A stretch of 14,372 bases of DNA, taken from NCBI GenBank assembly GCA_021737205.1, contig JAIPEK010000028.1:1-14372 (forward strand). Reading direction: 5' to 3'. Of this stretch, positions 6,646 to 14,230 are shown piece after piece. Position 1 is the stretch's first letter; each line of letters opens with the position of its first letter. Source of the stretch: Desulfarculaceae bacterium (GTDB taxonomy: Bacteria > Desulfobacterota > Desulfobacteria > Desulfobacterales > Desulfobacteraceae). The position numbers and the translations under genes are program-made. The notes under the pieces are model-generated. The model had not been told where the DNA came from and did not search any database. It saw only the letters and a list, made by a program, of their open reading frames with translations.

Positions 6646-8556
6646 CTCCCCGGTTTTGTCCGTGCCGTATCCCCCTAAGGCGCGGACGGCGGTTTTGAAT
6701 TCCTCGGAGCGGATGGTCTCAAGGACCGCCTGTATCGGGGCGGTTTCGATGAACCTTTCCGGGATCACCAGATCATACTGTTCCGTGACCACCGGTATGA
6801 AATCGAGTCCCAGCGCCCTTGCGGCTGCATTGATGCCGAGACCCGCATCCGCCCTGCCGGAGAGTACGGCCGCGGCCACGGACATGTGGGTGTATTCCTC
6901 GTTTTCGTATCCTTTGATGTCAGCGGGGTCGATGCCCAGCGTATCGAGCCGGTAGTCTAGAAGAATCCGGGTTCCTGATCCGGGCTGGCGGTTGATGAAA
7001 AACAGATCCTCTCTTTTCAAATCCTCGAGCCCCTTGATTCCTTTGGGATTTGCAGCGGGAACCATCAGTCCCTGGTCCCGCATGACCAGGTTGACCAGCC
7101 GGACGTTTTCCTCCTTGAGGTATTTTTCCACATACGAAATATTGTATGAGCCGTCTTCCGGGTCCAGCAGATGGACTCCCGCCATGTGGCAGGCACCTTT
7201 CCGGACGGCCGTGATGCCGCCCATGCTGCCCACGTGGGTGGAGGAGAGGCTGACGCCGGCATCCGACCGCCGGATCAGGTCGGAGAGTATATCCAGGGTG
7301 TTGTCATGGGAACCGGTGACCACTACTGTATTTTCAATGGAAGACAGAGGTTTGATCAGCTCGGCCTGAACCGGCTCGTCCCTGGAAATCCCCTCCCGGT
7401 CGGCCGGAATCCGGATGATGCCGTCCGCCTCGGTGAGGGTGGTGATGCTGCCGGCCCCCCTGGGAAGCTGGGATGCGATAAGCCGGCCGTCCACCGATCC
7501 GATTTTCACCCGCAGAAACTCCTCCTGGCCCAGCTTGGAGGGAATTTTTCTTGCCGGGATCACTTCGATTTTCTGTCTCTTTTTTTCCGGGTATTTCTGC
7601 ATGGCGGCGGCAAGCGGTCCTGCAAACTGTTCAAATGCCACGATGGCGGAAACCGGGTATCCCGGTATCCCGAAAACCGGAAGGTCGTTCACCGACCCGA
7701 TGATCAACGGTTTTCCCGGCATCATGGTCACGCCGTGAACATGAATCGTTCCCAGGGTTTCGATGACCGGCCTGGCATAATCCATGGAACCGGCGGAAGA
7801 ACCTCCGATGATCAGGATCATGTCAAAAGTCCTGTTTTCCGCGGCCTCCCGGACGCCGTCGGTGATGGCGTCAAGGTCGTCCCGGATCATGGGGTTGATT
7901 TGCGGCACTGCGCCGTATTCCCGGCACAGTTCGGCGAGCACTTCGGCATTGGACTGGACTACGTCGCCCGGTTCAAGGCCGTCTTTCTCGACTTGCCGCC
8001 ATTGTTTCAGTTCCGAGCCCGTGGGAATGATCAGCACACGGGGCTGTTTCATGACGGTTACCCGGAAAACACCGCCGGACAGAAGGGCACCGACTGCGTA
8101 TGCATCGATCCGGGTGTTGCGGGCAAAGAGAAGCTCGGTGGCCACGATGTCTTCGCCCATTTTCCTGACGTTCTGCCAGGGAAAGGCGGGGGCCTCGATG
8201 ATCACGGACTGGTCATCCACCGGGTTGAGGTGTTCGATCATGATCACGGCGTTGGTGTCCGCCGGCATTACGTGGCCGGTGTTGATCCAGAAGGCGTCTT
8301 TACCGATGGTAAGTCGTCTGGGTTTGTCTTCGGTCGTCCCGAAAGTGGCGGCTGCATCCACGGCGATTCCGTCCATGGCAGCGGCATGAAAGTTCGGTGA
8401 GCAGACCGCCGCCACTGCAGGTTCGGCCAGGATTCTTCCGGCCGCATCCACCGTGCGGATCGTTTCGGTTTCGGCGGCAGGTTCGCCGAACTGGTCAAAG
8501 AGGATCTTCTTCGCCTCTTCCATGCTTTTCATGTTCAGGTAAATATTGCGGCCCAT
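6631..8556 (-). CDS. MoeA-type molybdopterin biosynthesis protein fused to a C-terminal PBP-like domain
   Basis: MoeA-type proteins insert molybdate (or tungstate) into adenylylated molybdopterin. Residues 1-405 of this 641-aa protein are a full MoeA: AAMDGIAV (58-65), TGHVMPADTNAVIMIEH (93-109), PTGSEL (178-183), GGSSAGSMDY (251-260), MPGKPL (279-284), PGYPVS (298-303), then the C-terminal beta domain. Residues 406-641 are a periplasmic-binding-like domain (PF12727/COG1910 type, inferred) with GSHDN (415-419), SSTHVGSMGG (438-447) and RQPGSGTR (523-530). There is no signal peptide, so it is cytoplasmic. This fusion is known in archaea and anaerobes. By family logic the extra domain may bind a ligand such as the oxyanion or a cofactor, which is unproven. 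The start at 8556 has GAGGA just upstream. It is the last gene of the cluster, 132 nt after moeA. Its final residues and stop lie in the palindromic element. Confidence 0.93.
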   Translation of the reverse strand: MGRNIYLNMKSMEEAKKILFDQFGEPAAETETIRTVDAAGRILAEPAVAAVCSPNFHAAAMDGIAVDAAATFGTTEDKPRRLTIGKDAFWINTGHVMPADTNAVIMIEHLNPVDDQSVIIEAPAFPWQNVRKMGEDIVATELLFARNTRIDAYAVGALLSGGVFRVTVMKQPRVLIIPTGSELKQWRQVEKDGLEPGDVVQSNAEVLAELCREYGAVPQINPMIRDDLDAITDGVREAAENRTFDMILIIGGSSAGSMDYARPVIETLGTIHVHGVTMMPGKPLIIGSVNDLPVFGIPGYPVSAIVAFEQFAGPLAAAMQKYPEKKRQKIEVIPARKIPSKLGQEEFLRVKIGSVDGRLIASQLPRGAGSITTLTEADGIIRIPADREGISRDEPVQAELIKPLSSIENTVVVTGSHDNTLDILSDLIRRSDAGVSLSSTHVGSMGGITAVRKGACHMAGVHLLDPEDGSYNISYVEKYLKEENVRLVNLVMRDQGLMVPAANPKGIKGLEDLKREDLFFINRQPGSGTRILLDYRLDTLGIDPADIKGYENEEYTHMSVAAAVLSGRADAGLGINAAARALGLDFIPVVTEQYDLVIPERFIETAPIQAVLETIRSEEFKTAVRALGGYGTDKTGEWLGD

Positions 8557-8598
8557 TTTGTTCCTCTTGCATTTTTATATGAAAGAATAACATTTTTT

Positions 8599-8649
8599 AC
8601 CATGAAGGCCATGAAGGAACTGAAGCAAAATCTTCATGCTCTTCATGGT
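8599..8649. repeat. Intergenic inverted repeat with tandem nonamer arms, between the two moeA genes
   Basis: The left arm ACCATGAAGGCCATGAAG (8599-8616) and the right arm CTTCATGCTCTTCATGGT (8632-8649) pair over 18 bp with two mismatches and a 15-nt loop. Each arm consists of two tandem copies of a CTTCATGnn-like 9-nt unit. It sits in the 132-nt spacer 8557-8688. No U-tract follows it on the minus strand, so it does not look like a standard terminator; on the plus strand it is followed by ATCTTTTATT. If transcribed with the moeA genes it could stabilise or process the mRNA. Otherwise it may be another copy of a genome-wide short repeat. Confidence 0.6.
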
Positions 8650-8688
8650 GATCTTTTATTATTCGTTGTGTCCGTCAGGCCATGACAG

Positions 8689-9918
8689 TTATATGGGAAT
8701 AACGTCAACGAGGGTTCCTTTTTTCAGCCCTTCTTCATTTTCTCCGATTTCCAGGAGCCCGTCCGCCTTGACCATGGTCCGGATCAGGCCGGATTTTCCC
8801 AGTACCGGTTCGGCTGTAACGCCGTCCGACTGCGTTGTCAGCTTCACTCTCAAGAACTCGCGCCTTCCGTGAACCGATGATACGTTCCGGTTCAGCCGGG
8901 CGCGGATTTTCAGTCCGTTTTGCACATATGTTCCGTGGCCGCTGATCCGGTTGAGAAACGGAGCCACCACGATCTGAAACACCACCATGGCCGAGGTGAC
9001 CTGGCCCGGCAGCCCCCAGAGGGTTTTTTCCCCGGAGCCTGCCAGAATCGTGGGCTTGCCGGGACTGATGGAAATCCCGTGAACAAGGATTTCGGTGTTT
9101 TCCAGAGACTCGAACGCCTGGATGGTGAAATCCCGGGTTCCCACGGAAGAGCCGCCGGATACCAGTACCATGTCCGTTTCCTCGAGCGCTTTTCTGCAGG
9201 TATTGTACAGGTCCTCATGGCTGTCTTCTACAATGCCGTACAGGACGGGGATGTTTCCGGTTTTTGAGATCAGTCCGGCAAGGGTGTATGAATTCATGTC
9301 CCGGATTTGGCCGGGCTCGGTCTTTTGCTCCACCGGCACGATCTCGTCCCCGGTGGAAATGATGCCCACTTTGCACCGGTTGTAAACCGTTACGTCCGTA
9401 TACCCGAGTGCCGCAAGGAGTCCCGCCTCCTGCGGCCGGATCACGGTCCCTTTTTCAATGACGGTTTCCCCTTGGGCAAAGTCCTCGTTCGCGTCGATCA
9501 CATTCTGCAGCGGGGCGACACTCTTGTACACTTCCACGGAGGTCTCATCGACAAGTTCGGTGTGCTCCACCATGACCACGCAGTCCGCACCTTCGGGCAG
9601 CATCCCCCCGGTGGAGATTTCCGCCGCCGTTCCCGGGACAAGCTCGAAATCCGGGGTTTCCCCCATGCGGATGGTGCCTTTGACTTCAAGCCATGCCGGA
9701 CTCGACTCGGAAGCTCCGAAAGTGGATCCGGAAAACACGGCATACCCGTCCATGGTCGCCCGCCGGAATCCTGGGACGTTTTCCGCAGACACGATGTCCT
9801 CTGCCGGCACCCGGAATACCGCCCGGTCCAACGGAACACTTTCCGTTTTTTTGACGGGAAAATTCCCGGCATACCCGAGGACCTTCTCAAGGGACTGAAC
9901 CTCGAAAAAGCGGTCCAT
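8689..9918 (-). CDS. moeA: Molybdopterin molybdenumtransferase MoeA
   Basis: Catalyses metal insertion into adenylylated molybdopterin. Read from the ATG at 9918 it is 409 aa, the normal MoeA length. Motifs in order: ATMDGYAV (54-61), STGGMLPEGADCVVMVEH (102-119), ISTGDEI (187-193), VSGGSSVGTRDFT (253-265), SPGKPT (285-290), WGLPGQVTSA (301-310), and a C-terminal beta domain with GRREFLRVKL (351-360). The usual LPGNPVSA loop reads LPGQVTSA. A longer reading from 10074 would add 52 residues lying wholly inside dapL, so I rejected it. The ATG overlaps the dapL stop by one base (TAATG) and GAGG lies just upstream, so translation is probably coupled to dapL. It is followed by a second, PBP-fused MoeA. 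The two may serve different metals or different acceptor enzymes. Confidence 0.95.
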   Translation of the reverse strand: MDRFFEVQSLEKVLGYAGNFPVKKTESVPLDRAVFRVPAEDIVSAENVPGFRRATMDGYAVFSGSTFGASESSPAWLEVKGTIRMGETPDFELVPGTAAEISTGGMLPEGADCVVMVEHTELVDETSVEVYKSVAPLQNVIDANEDFAQGETVIEKGTVIRPQEAGLLAALGYTDVTVYNRCKVGIISTGDEIVPVEQKTEPGQIRDMNSYTLAGLISKTGNIPVLYGIVEDSHEDLYNTCRKALEETDMVLVSGGSSVGTRDFTIQAFESLENTEILVHGISISPGKPTILAGSGEKTLWGLPGQVTSAMVVFQIVVAPFLNRISGHGTYVQNGLKIRARLNRNVSSVHGRREFLRVKLTTQSDGVTAEPVLGKSGLIRTMVKADGLLEIGENEEGLKKGTLVDVIPI

Positions 9919-11141
9919 TACAGGGCCTCTTTCAACCGCGCCATGGCTTCTTGTACATTTTCCCTGCTGTTGAATGCGCTGATCCGGATGTACCGGTTTC
10001 CGCATTTTCCGAAACCGGCGCCCGGCGTGCAGACCACGCCCGCACTGGTGAGCAGCATGTCGAAGAATTCCCATGAATCCCTGCCGTTGCCGTCGATCCA
10101 GACATAGGGGGAATCCTGGCCGCCCACAAAATCAAACCCCAGGGATTTCATGGCAGCGGTGACAATGTCGGCGTTTTCAAGATAATAGGAGACAAGCTCC
10201 TTGACCTGTTTTTGTCCCTCTTGCGAATATACAGCCTCGGCCGCCTTCTGAACCGGGTATGACACCCCGTTGAACTTGGTGCTCTGCCGCCTGTCCCAAA
10301 GGGCGTTGAGCGAAATTTCCTCCCCGCTGCCGCTGTATATCATGCATTCTTTGGGAACCACGGTGAAAGCGCACCTGGTACCGGTGAAACCGGCAAGCTT
10401 TGAAAAGCTCCTGAATTCCACAGCCACTTCTTTGGCCCCTTCGATCTCGTATATGGAATGCGGGATTTCCGGATTGCGGATAAAGGCTTCATACGCGGCG
10501 TCAAAAAGGATCAACGCCTTGTTTGCCCTTGCATAATCCACCCATTTTTTGAGCTCGTCTTTGGTGGCGGTGGTGCCTGTGGGGTTGTTGGGAAAACAGA
10601 GATAGATCAAATCGACGGTCTCAGCGGGCGGTTCAGGCAGAAATCCGTTTTCCGCCGTGCAGTCGAGGTAATGAATCCCCTGGTACCGGCCGTTTTCAAA
10701 TTCGCCGGTCCTGCCCGCCATGATGTTGGAGTCCAGATACACCGGATACACCGGGTCCGGGATGGCCACCCGGATGTCCGTTGCGAAAAGCTCCTGGAAG
10801 TTTCCGGTGTCGCACTTGGACCCGTCGCTTATGAAAATTTCATCCGGTGAGATATCTGCTCCCCTTTTTTGAAAATCAAACCGGGCGATTTTTTCCCGTA
10901 AAAACTCATATCCCTTTTCCGGGCCGTATCCCTTGAATGTTTCATCGGACGCCATTTCATCCACGCCCTGGTGAAAGGCTTTGATGCATGCATCAGGAAG
11001 CGCCCTTGTCACATCCCCGATGCCGAGTCGGATAATGGCTTTGTCCGGGTTGTCCTGCTGGTATTTTTCGACCTTTTTCCGGATATCCGAAAACAGGTAG
11101 GAAGCCTTGAGTTTGCCGTAATTGTCGTTCGCTCTTATCAT
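9918..11141 (-). CDS. dapL: LL-diaminopimelate aminotransferase
   Basis: This PLP enzyme converts tetrahydrodipicolinate plus glutamate directly to LL-diaminopimelate, bypassing the succinylase/acetylase routes. It serves lysine and peptidoglycan synthesis. The 407-aa length matches the family (about 407-411). DapL-typical segments are LGIGDVTRALPDA (39-51), FKGYGPEKGY (69-78), ISDGSKCDTGNFQ (104-116), DPVYPVYLDSN (129-139), CFPNNPTGT (182-190), DAAYEAF (214-220) and the Schiff-base lysine K248 in SFSKLAGFTGTR (245-256). The C-terminal part includes RISAFNSREN (386-395). The start ATG at 11141 has AAGGA about 9 nt upstream. A possible internal promoter lies in the 76-nt gap before it. Its stop overlaps the moeA start. 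The link between dapL and cofactor genes appears to be positional rather than metabolic. Confidence 0.96.
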   Translation of the reverse strand: MIRANDNYGKLKASYLFSDIRKKVEKYQQDNPDKAIIRLGIGDVTRALPDACIKAFHQGVDEMASDETFKGYGPEKGYEFLREKIARFDFQKRGADISPDEIFISDGSKCDTGNFQELFATDIRVAIPDPVYPVYLDSNIMAGRTGEFENGRYQGIHYLDCTAENGFLPEPPAETVDLIYLCFPNNPTGTTATKDELKKWVDYARANKALILFDAAYEAFIRNPEIPHSIYEIEGAKEVAVEFRSFSKLAGFTGTRCAFTVVPKECMIYSGSGEEISLNALWDRRQSTKFNGVSYPVQKAAEAVYSQEGQKQVKELVSYYLENADIVTAAMKSLGFDFVGGQDSPYVWIDGNGRDSWEFFDMLLTSAGVVCTPGAGFGKCGNRYIRISAFNSRENVQEAMARLKEAL

Positions 11142-11174
11142 AAAAAACAGTCCTTTTGGTTTATCATGTCAATA

Positions 11175-11203
11175 TTTATCCGATACCGGCCAGTTGTAGA
11201 CAA
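11175..11203 (-). promoter_or_regulatory. Possible internal promoter upstream of dapL
   Basis: On the minus strand TTGTCT (11203-11198) is followed after 17 nt by GATAAA (11180-11175). Each hexamer matches consensus at 4 of 6. It lies in the 76-nt gap between the HD-GYP gene and dapL, about 35 nt before the dapL start, and could drive dapL-moeA independently. No convincing terminator is visible in this gap. Confidence 0.28.
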
Positions 11204-11217
11204 TCCGGGGCGAGTTG

Positions 11218-12630
11218 TCAATCCGCACTTCGGGAAACCACATCTTTTATATAAGAAGGCAGCATGTCATAGACTTCCGCCGGTGTCTGTACACTTCTTC
11301 TGTGATCGATCTGAACCTGCTCCCGGTTCCCGGAGTCTGATATGTCAAGGGGATCCGGCTTGGCCGAAAGGGGAGCCTGGTCTCCGTCCGTGAAAGGGAG
11401 AACCAGCGGTCCCGTGCTTTCCAGGATATAGGCCATCTGGCCGTTTCTCATGAACACGATGCTGCCGGGTGGGTAGATCCCGATGCTCTTTACGAAGGAG
11501 TGCAGCAGAAATTGCATTATCCGGTTTTTGCGCGCGTACTTTCTGAACAGTTCGGTGACCACGTTGATGGGATTGAATGCCTCTTTGTAGCATCGCTTGG
11601 ACGTCATGGCGTCATACATGTCGGCAAGCTTGCAGATTTTTACGTAGACCGGTATTTCCCCGGCATTCTTTTCCCCGGGATAGCAGCGGTCCTCGCCCTT
11701 GAAAAGGGGGGCATGGTGATACTTCACGATATTGTACAATACATTGTTTTTGATCCGGTTTTTTTCCAGCACCCGGATTCCGTGCTCAAATGCGTGTTTT
11801 TTTACCTCGTCAAACTCGGCGGTGGTCAATGCACCGTTTTTGTTCAAAATATCTTCCGAAACCATGACTTTTCCCACATCATGGAGAAAAAAACCAAGGG
11901 AAATGTCCCGCATTTCCTCTTTCTGGAAGAAGACAAATGAATCCTCATTTTCTTCGGGTTCTTCTTCATAGGGATTTTTTGCCGCCCGGCTTCCGGAATC
12001 GAGAAAATCATTGAACGCCTTGCTGAAATGGGCGTTAAACCGGTGGAGAATGGCCGTGCCGATGGTGCAGACATTCACCGAATGGTTGTAGAGATAGTCA
12101 TCATAGGTAAAGATTTCCTTGGTGAGATAGGAAAAGGGGTTCTCGTTCACCGTGAGAAACTCCACCATGTCTCCGACGTTCCGGGATACTTCGTCGTAAT
12201 CGAACTCGCCTCCCGTTTTCCGGATGTCTCCGAGTACTTTTCTGATACTGGTCTTGGCTTCATCATATTTGACTTTTGCGATTTTTTTCAGCTCTTCGAT
12301 TTCATATAGCTTTTTTTCGATTTCTCCGGCGGAAGGCGTTTTCAAATGCGGTTCTTCTGCGGTCTCCTCCGTTTCCCCGAAGCCGTCGCTTACCGGATTG
12401 AGGGGGTTCCCGCTTTTGTCCCAGACCCCGCTGTCCTTTGACGAACTCAGCGGTACCGTTTGGATTCCGTTGTCTTTTATGATTTGGAGCGTTTTGACCC
12501 TGTCCACCACCACGCCTTTGTCAAGCAGCAGTACACCGTGTGAATTGAAAACGTCGACACCGGTTTTCACTTTTCCGCCCTCGGTGACGATTTCAATGAG
12601 ATCGTCGATGCTCATTCGGTTGTTGACCAT
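11218..12630 (-). CDS. HD-GYP-type phosphohydrolase domain protein with degenerate GYP motif
   Basis: HD-GYP proteins usually hydrolyse cyclic di-GMP. This 470-aa cytoplasmic protein has an N-terminal small domain (about 1-62, with VFNSHGVLLLDKG) as found ahead of many HD-GYP domains, an acidic linker and a helical stretch (about 100-160). In the HD domain visible metal-site candidates are H183, H250-D251 in LHDVGK (249-254), H279, H283, H305-H306 and D337, with DAMTSKRCYKE (340-350). The hallmark HHExxDGxGYP reads HHAPLFKGEDRCYP (305-318), so the Glu is Ala, the spacing is longer and GYP is CYP. An acidic insert near 200-240 separates the first His from the HD pair. The tail has IYPPGSIVFMRNGQ (385-398) and an extra C-terminal segment. 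Cyclic di-GMP hydrolysis is uncertain. The start at 12630 has TGAGGA about 6 nt upstream. The gene follows rsmA by 21 nt, so co-transcription is likely. Confidence 0.87.
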   Translation of the reverse strand: MVNNRMSIDDLIEIVTEGGKVKTGVDVFNSHGVLLLDKGVVVDRVKTLQIIKDNGIQTVPLSSSKDSGVWDKSGNPLNPVSDGFGETEETAEEPHLKTPSAGEIEKKLYEIEELKKIAKVKYDEAKTSIRKVLGDIRKTGGEFDYDEVSRNVGDMVEFLTVNENPFSYLTKEIFTYDDYLYNHSVNVCTIGTAILHRFNAHFSKAFNDFLDSGSRAAKNPYEEEPEENEDSFVFFQKEEMRDISLGFFLHDVGKVMVSEDILNKNGALTTAEFDEVKKHAFEHGIRVLEKNRIKNNVLYNIVKYHHAPLFKGEDRCYPGEKNAGEIPVYVKICKLADMYDAMTSKRCYKEAFNPINVVTELFRKYARKNRIMQFLLHSFVKSIGIYPPGSIVFMRNGQMAYILESTGPLVLPFTDGDQAPLSAKPDPLDISDSGNREQVQIDHRRSVQTPAEVYDMLPSYIKDVVSRSAD

Positions 12631-12651
12631 AAAGATTCCTCAATACATACA

Positions 12652-13485
12652 TCAAATGTCGGAAAAATTGTGCAAAAGGGCGGCAAATTCCCGGGCTGTC
12701 ACCGTTTGAGCCCTTCTTTCCGGTGATATGCCGGAATCGGTAAGCCATTTTTCCGCCTGGTGTTTGTCGATGTTCAATTCAGGGCCGGCAAGAGAGTTTC
12801 GCAACGTTTTGCGCCGCTTGGAAAATGCGGCCTTGATTATCCGGAACAAAAGCGCTTCCTTTTCCCTGGAAACCTTCTGCGGGAAAAAGGAGATACGGAC
12901 CACACGCGAACTCACCTCCGGCTTCGGGAAAAACAGATCCGGCTTGAGGTCGGCTGTTTTTTCCGTTTCACCGCAGTAATTCATCACGGCCGAAAGTCTG
13001 CTGTAATCGGCTTCGCCGGGCTGCGCAGTGATTCTTTCGGCAAGCTCTTTTTGAAACATCAGAACCGCCCTTTTCACCGAGCGCCGGTTTTCCACCAGCA
13101 TGAACAATACCTGCGACGAAATATTATAGGGGAGATTTCCCATGATGACAAGCTCTTTTGAACCGGCCAGTTTTTCGATATCAAGTGTAAGAACGTCGGC
13201 TCGGATCACCTCGATATTGTCGGCACCGGCCGCCTCGATTTCTTTTTTCAGAATCGGTACAAGAGTACTGTCTTTTTCCACCGCAATAACGTTTTTCGCC
13301 TTCCGTGCCGCCTCGATGGTAAGGGCCCCGAGGCCCGCTCCGATCTCCAGGATGGTATCTTCGGGTTCAATACCGGCGGCCTGGACGATCATCCGGGCGG
13401 ATGACGGGTCCACAAGGAAATTCTGGCCGAGTTTTTTTTCCGCAAACCGTTTGTTTTCTTTAAGAATCTTTGCCGGATGTGTCAT
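12652..13485 (-). CDS. rsmA: 16S rRNA (adenine1518-N6/adenine1519-N6)-dimethyltransferase
   Basis: RsmA (KsgA) uses SAM to dimethylate the two adjacent adenines of the helix 45 loop in 16S rRNA, a late 30S maturation step. The protein is 277 aa, the usual length. Motifs are KKLGQNFLVDP (17-27), SAM-binding motif I LEIGAGLG (46-53), an acidic EKD near 70-72, the catalytic NLPYNIS (117-123), FPKPEVSSRV (186-195) and the C-terminal FSKRRKTLRNSL (221-232). The gene starts inside the end of the DUF2062 gene (26-nt overlap). Its own ribosome binding site is weak (AAAGG), so it is probably translated by coupling. All key motifs are intact. Confidence 0.96.
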   Translation of the reverse strand: MTHPAKILKENKRFAEKKLGQNFLVDPSSARMIVQAAGIEPEDTILEIGAGLGALTIEAARKAKNVIAVEKDSTLVPILKKEIEAAGADNIEVIRADVLTLDIEKLAGSKELVIMGNLPYNISSQVLFMLVENRRSVKRAVLMFQKELAERITAQPGEADYSRLSAVMNYCGETEKTADLKPDLFFPKPEVSSRVVRISFFPQKVSREKEALLFRIIKAAFSKRRKTLRNSLAGPELNIDKHQAEKWLTDSGISPERRAQTVTAREFAALLHNFSDI

Positions 13486-13993
13486 GTTTTTGCCTTTGGG
13501 ATCTGAGTTTTGCTTTTGCTGACCGGATTTTGAGAATGAAATCCTTTGTGATGAAGTAAGATATCACCCCGGCGGGCATGCCCAGGATAATCCCACCTGC
13601 AAGCATGATGAAGAAGAGTTTCAGCCGGGTTCTGATGAAGTCGACAAAATAAACGATCTTATCATGGATATCGATATCCTTTTCAATGTTTTCCACGAAT
13701 GCCCTTACCGTTTCCGCCTCTGTCAGAGCATCCCCGAACACTGTCACACCGACTTTGTAGCTTGCAAAATAGAAAAACACCACTGTGAAAGGATTGCACA
13801 CCCATACGCCGATGGCGGCGGCGGGTTTGCTTGCCTTGAGGATGTAGGCAATGGCCAGCGCAATCACCGTATGCAGCGGAATGGTGGGGGTAATGGAAAC
13901 AAAAACGCCGACCGCCACTCCCATTGCTATGGAATGCGGATCCCCCTTGAGGTCTTGGAGCTTTTCTACCGGAATCTTTATTTTTTTCTTCAT
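13460..13993 (-). CDS. DUF2062 domain-containing inner-membrane protein
   Basis: This 177-aa protein matches the DUF2062 family: DPHSIAMGVAVGVFVSITPT (18-37) followed by a hydrophobic stretch, and GVWVCNPFT (62-70), which corresponds to the conserved tryptophan-NP-T signature. Three hydrophobic segments are visible at about 23-52, 57-82 and 125-148, with a charged loop between the second and third and a very basic C-terminus (KIRSAKAKLRSQRQKH). The molecular function is unknown. It is the first gene of the minus-strand cluster and overlaps rsmA by 26 nt. The ATG at 13993 is chosen because the family motif begins soon after it; no strong ribosome binding site precedes it. Confidence 0.9.
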   Translation of the reverse strand: MKKKIKIPVEKLQDLKGDPHSIAMGVAVGVFVSITPTIPLHTVIALAIAYILKASKPAAAIGVWVCNPFTVVFFYFASYKVGVTVFGDALTEAETVRAFVENIEKDIDIHDKIVYFVDFIRTRLKLFFIMLAGGIILGMPAGVISYFITKDFILKIRSAKAKLRSQRQKHDTSGKDS

Positions 13994-14230
13994 TGATTAC
14001 TGAACTTTTCCATACAATACAATTACTACTTGACTTTTATTATCCCCATAAGTTAGATATGAATATATACTTCAAATTGCGATAAGATTCAACTTCACTG
14101 TTCAGCAAAAACAGGCGAAAGGGTATAAATTTTACCGCGATCAGCCAAACCTGAAAAACGTTTTATTTTTTCAGTATGTTAATCATGGTGTTTTTATCAC
14201 TTTTTGTAAAGTTTAAAACGGAGGATTATC
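13994..14230. other. AT-rich divergent intergenic region
   Basis: These 237 bp separate the divergent DUF2062 and 14231 genes and are much more AT-rich than the genes on either side. No RNA gene is recognisable. Plus-strand promoter candidates are weak: TTGACT (14030-14035) with TTAGAT (14053-14058), or a TATAAA at about 14123 with a poor -35. CTGAAAAA (14151-14158) and TTTTTCAG (14167-14174) form an 8-bp inverted repeat with an 8-nt loop. It could be an operator or leader hairpin for the rightward gene, but this is only structural. Confidence 0.5.
14064..14092 (-). promoter_or_regulatory. Candidate promoter for the DUF2062-rsmA cluster
   Basis: On the minus strand TTGAAT (14092-14087) is followed after exactly 17 nt by TATATA (14069-14064). 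Each hexamer matches consensus at 4 of 6. It would give a leader of about 60-65 nt before the DUF2062 start at 13993. In AT-rich DNA such matches arise easily, so confidence is low. Confidence 0.33.

Noticed and set aside
7171..8400. 409-codon plus-strand frame opposite the moeA-PBP fusion
   Set aside because: It is antisense to a fully motif-supported gene, with no recognisable domain; same codon-bias explanation.
8636..8872. 78-codon plus-strand frame overlapping the end of moeA
   Set aside because: Mostly antisense to moeA; no motif and no ribosome binding site.
9919..10074. Upstream start extending MoeA by 52 residues
   Set aside because: The extension lies wholly inside dapL and has no MoeA similarity; the ATG at 9918 gives the normal MoeA N-terminus.
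11142..11217. Possible terminator between the HD-GYP gene and dapL (GACAA/TTGTC)
   Set aside because: Only a 5-bp stem with no U-tract; not enough to call.
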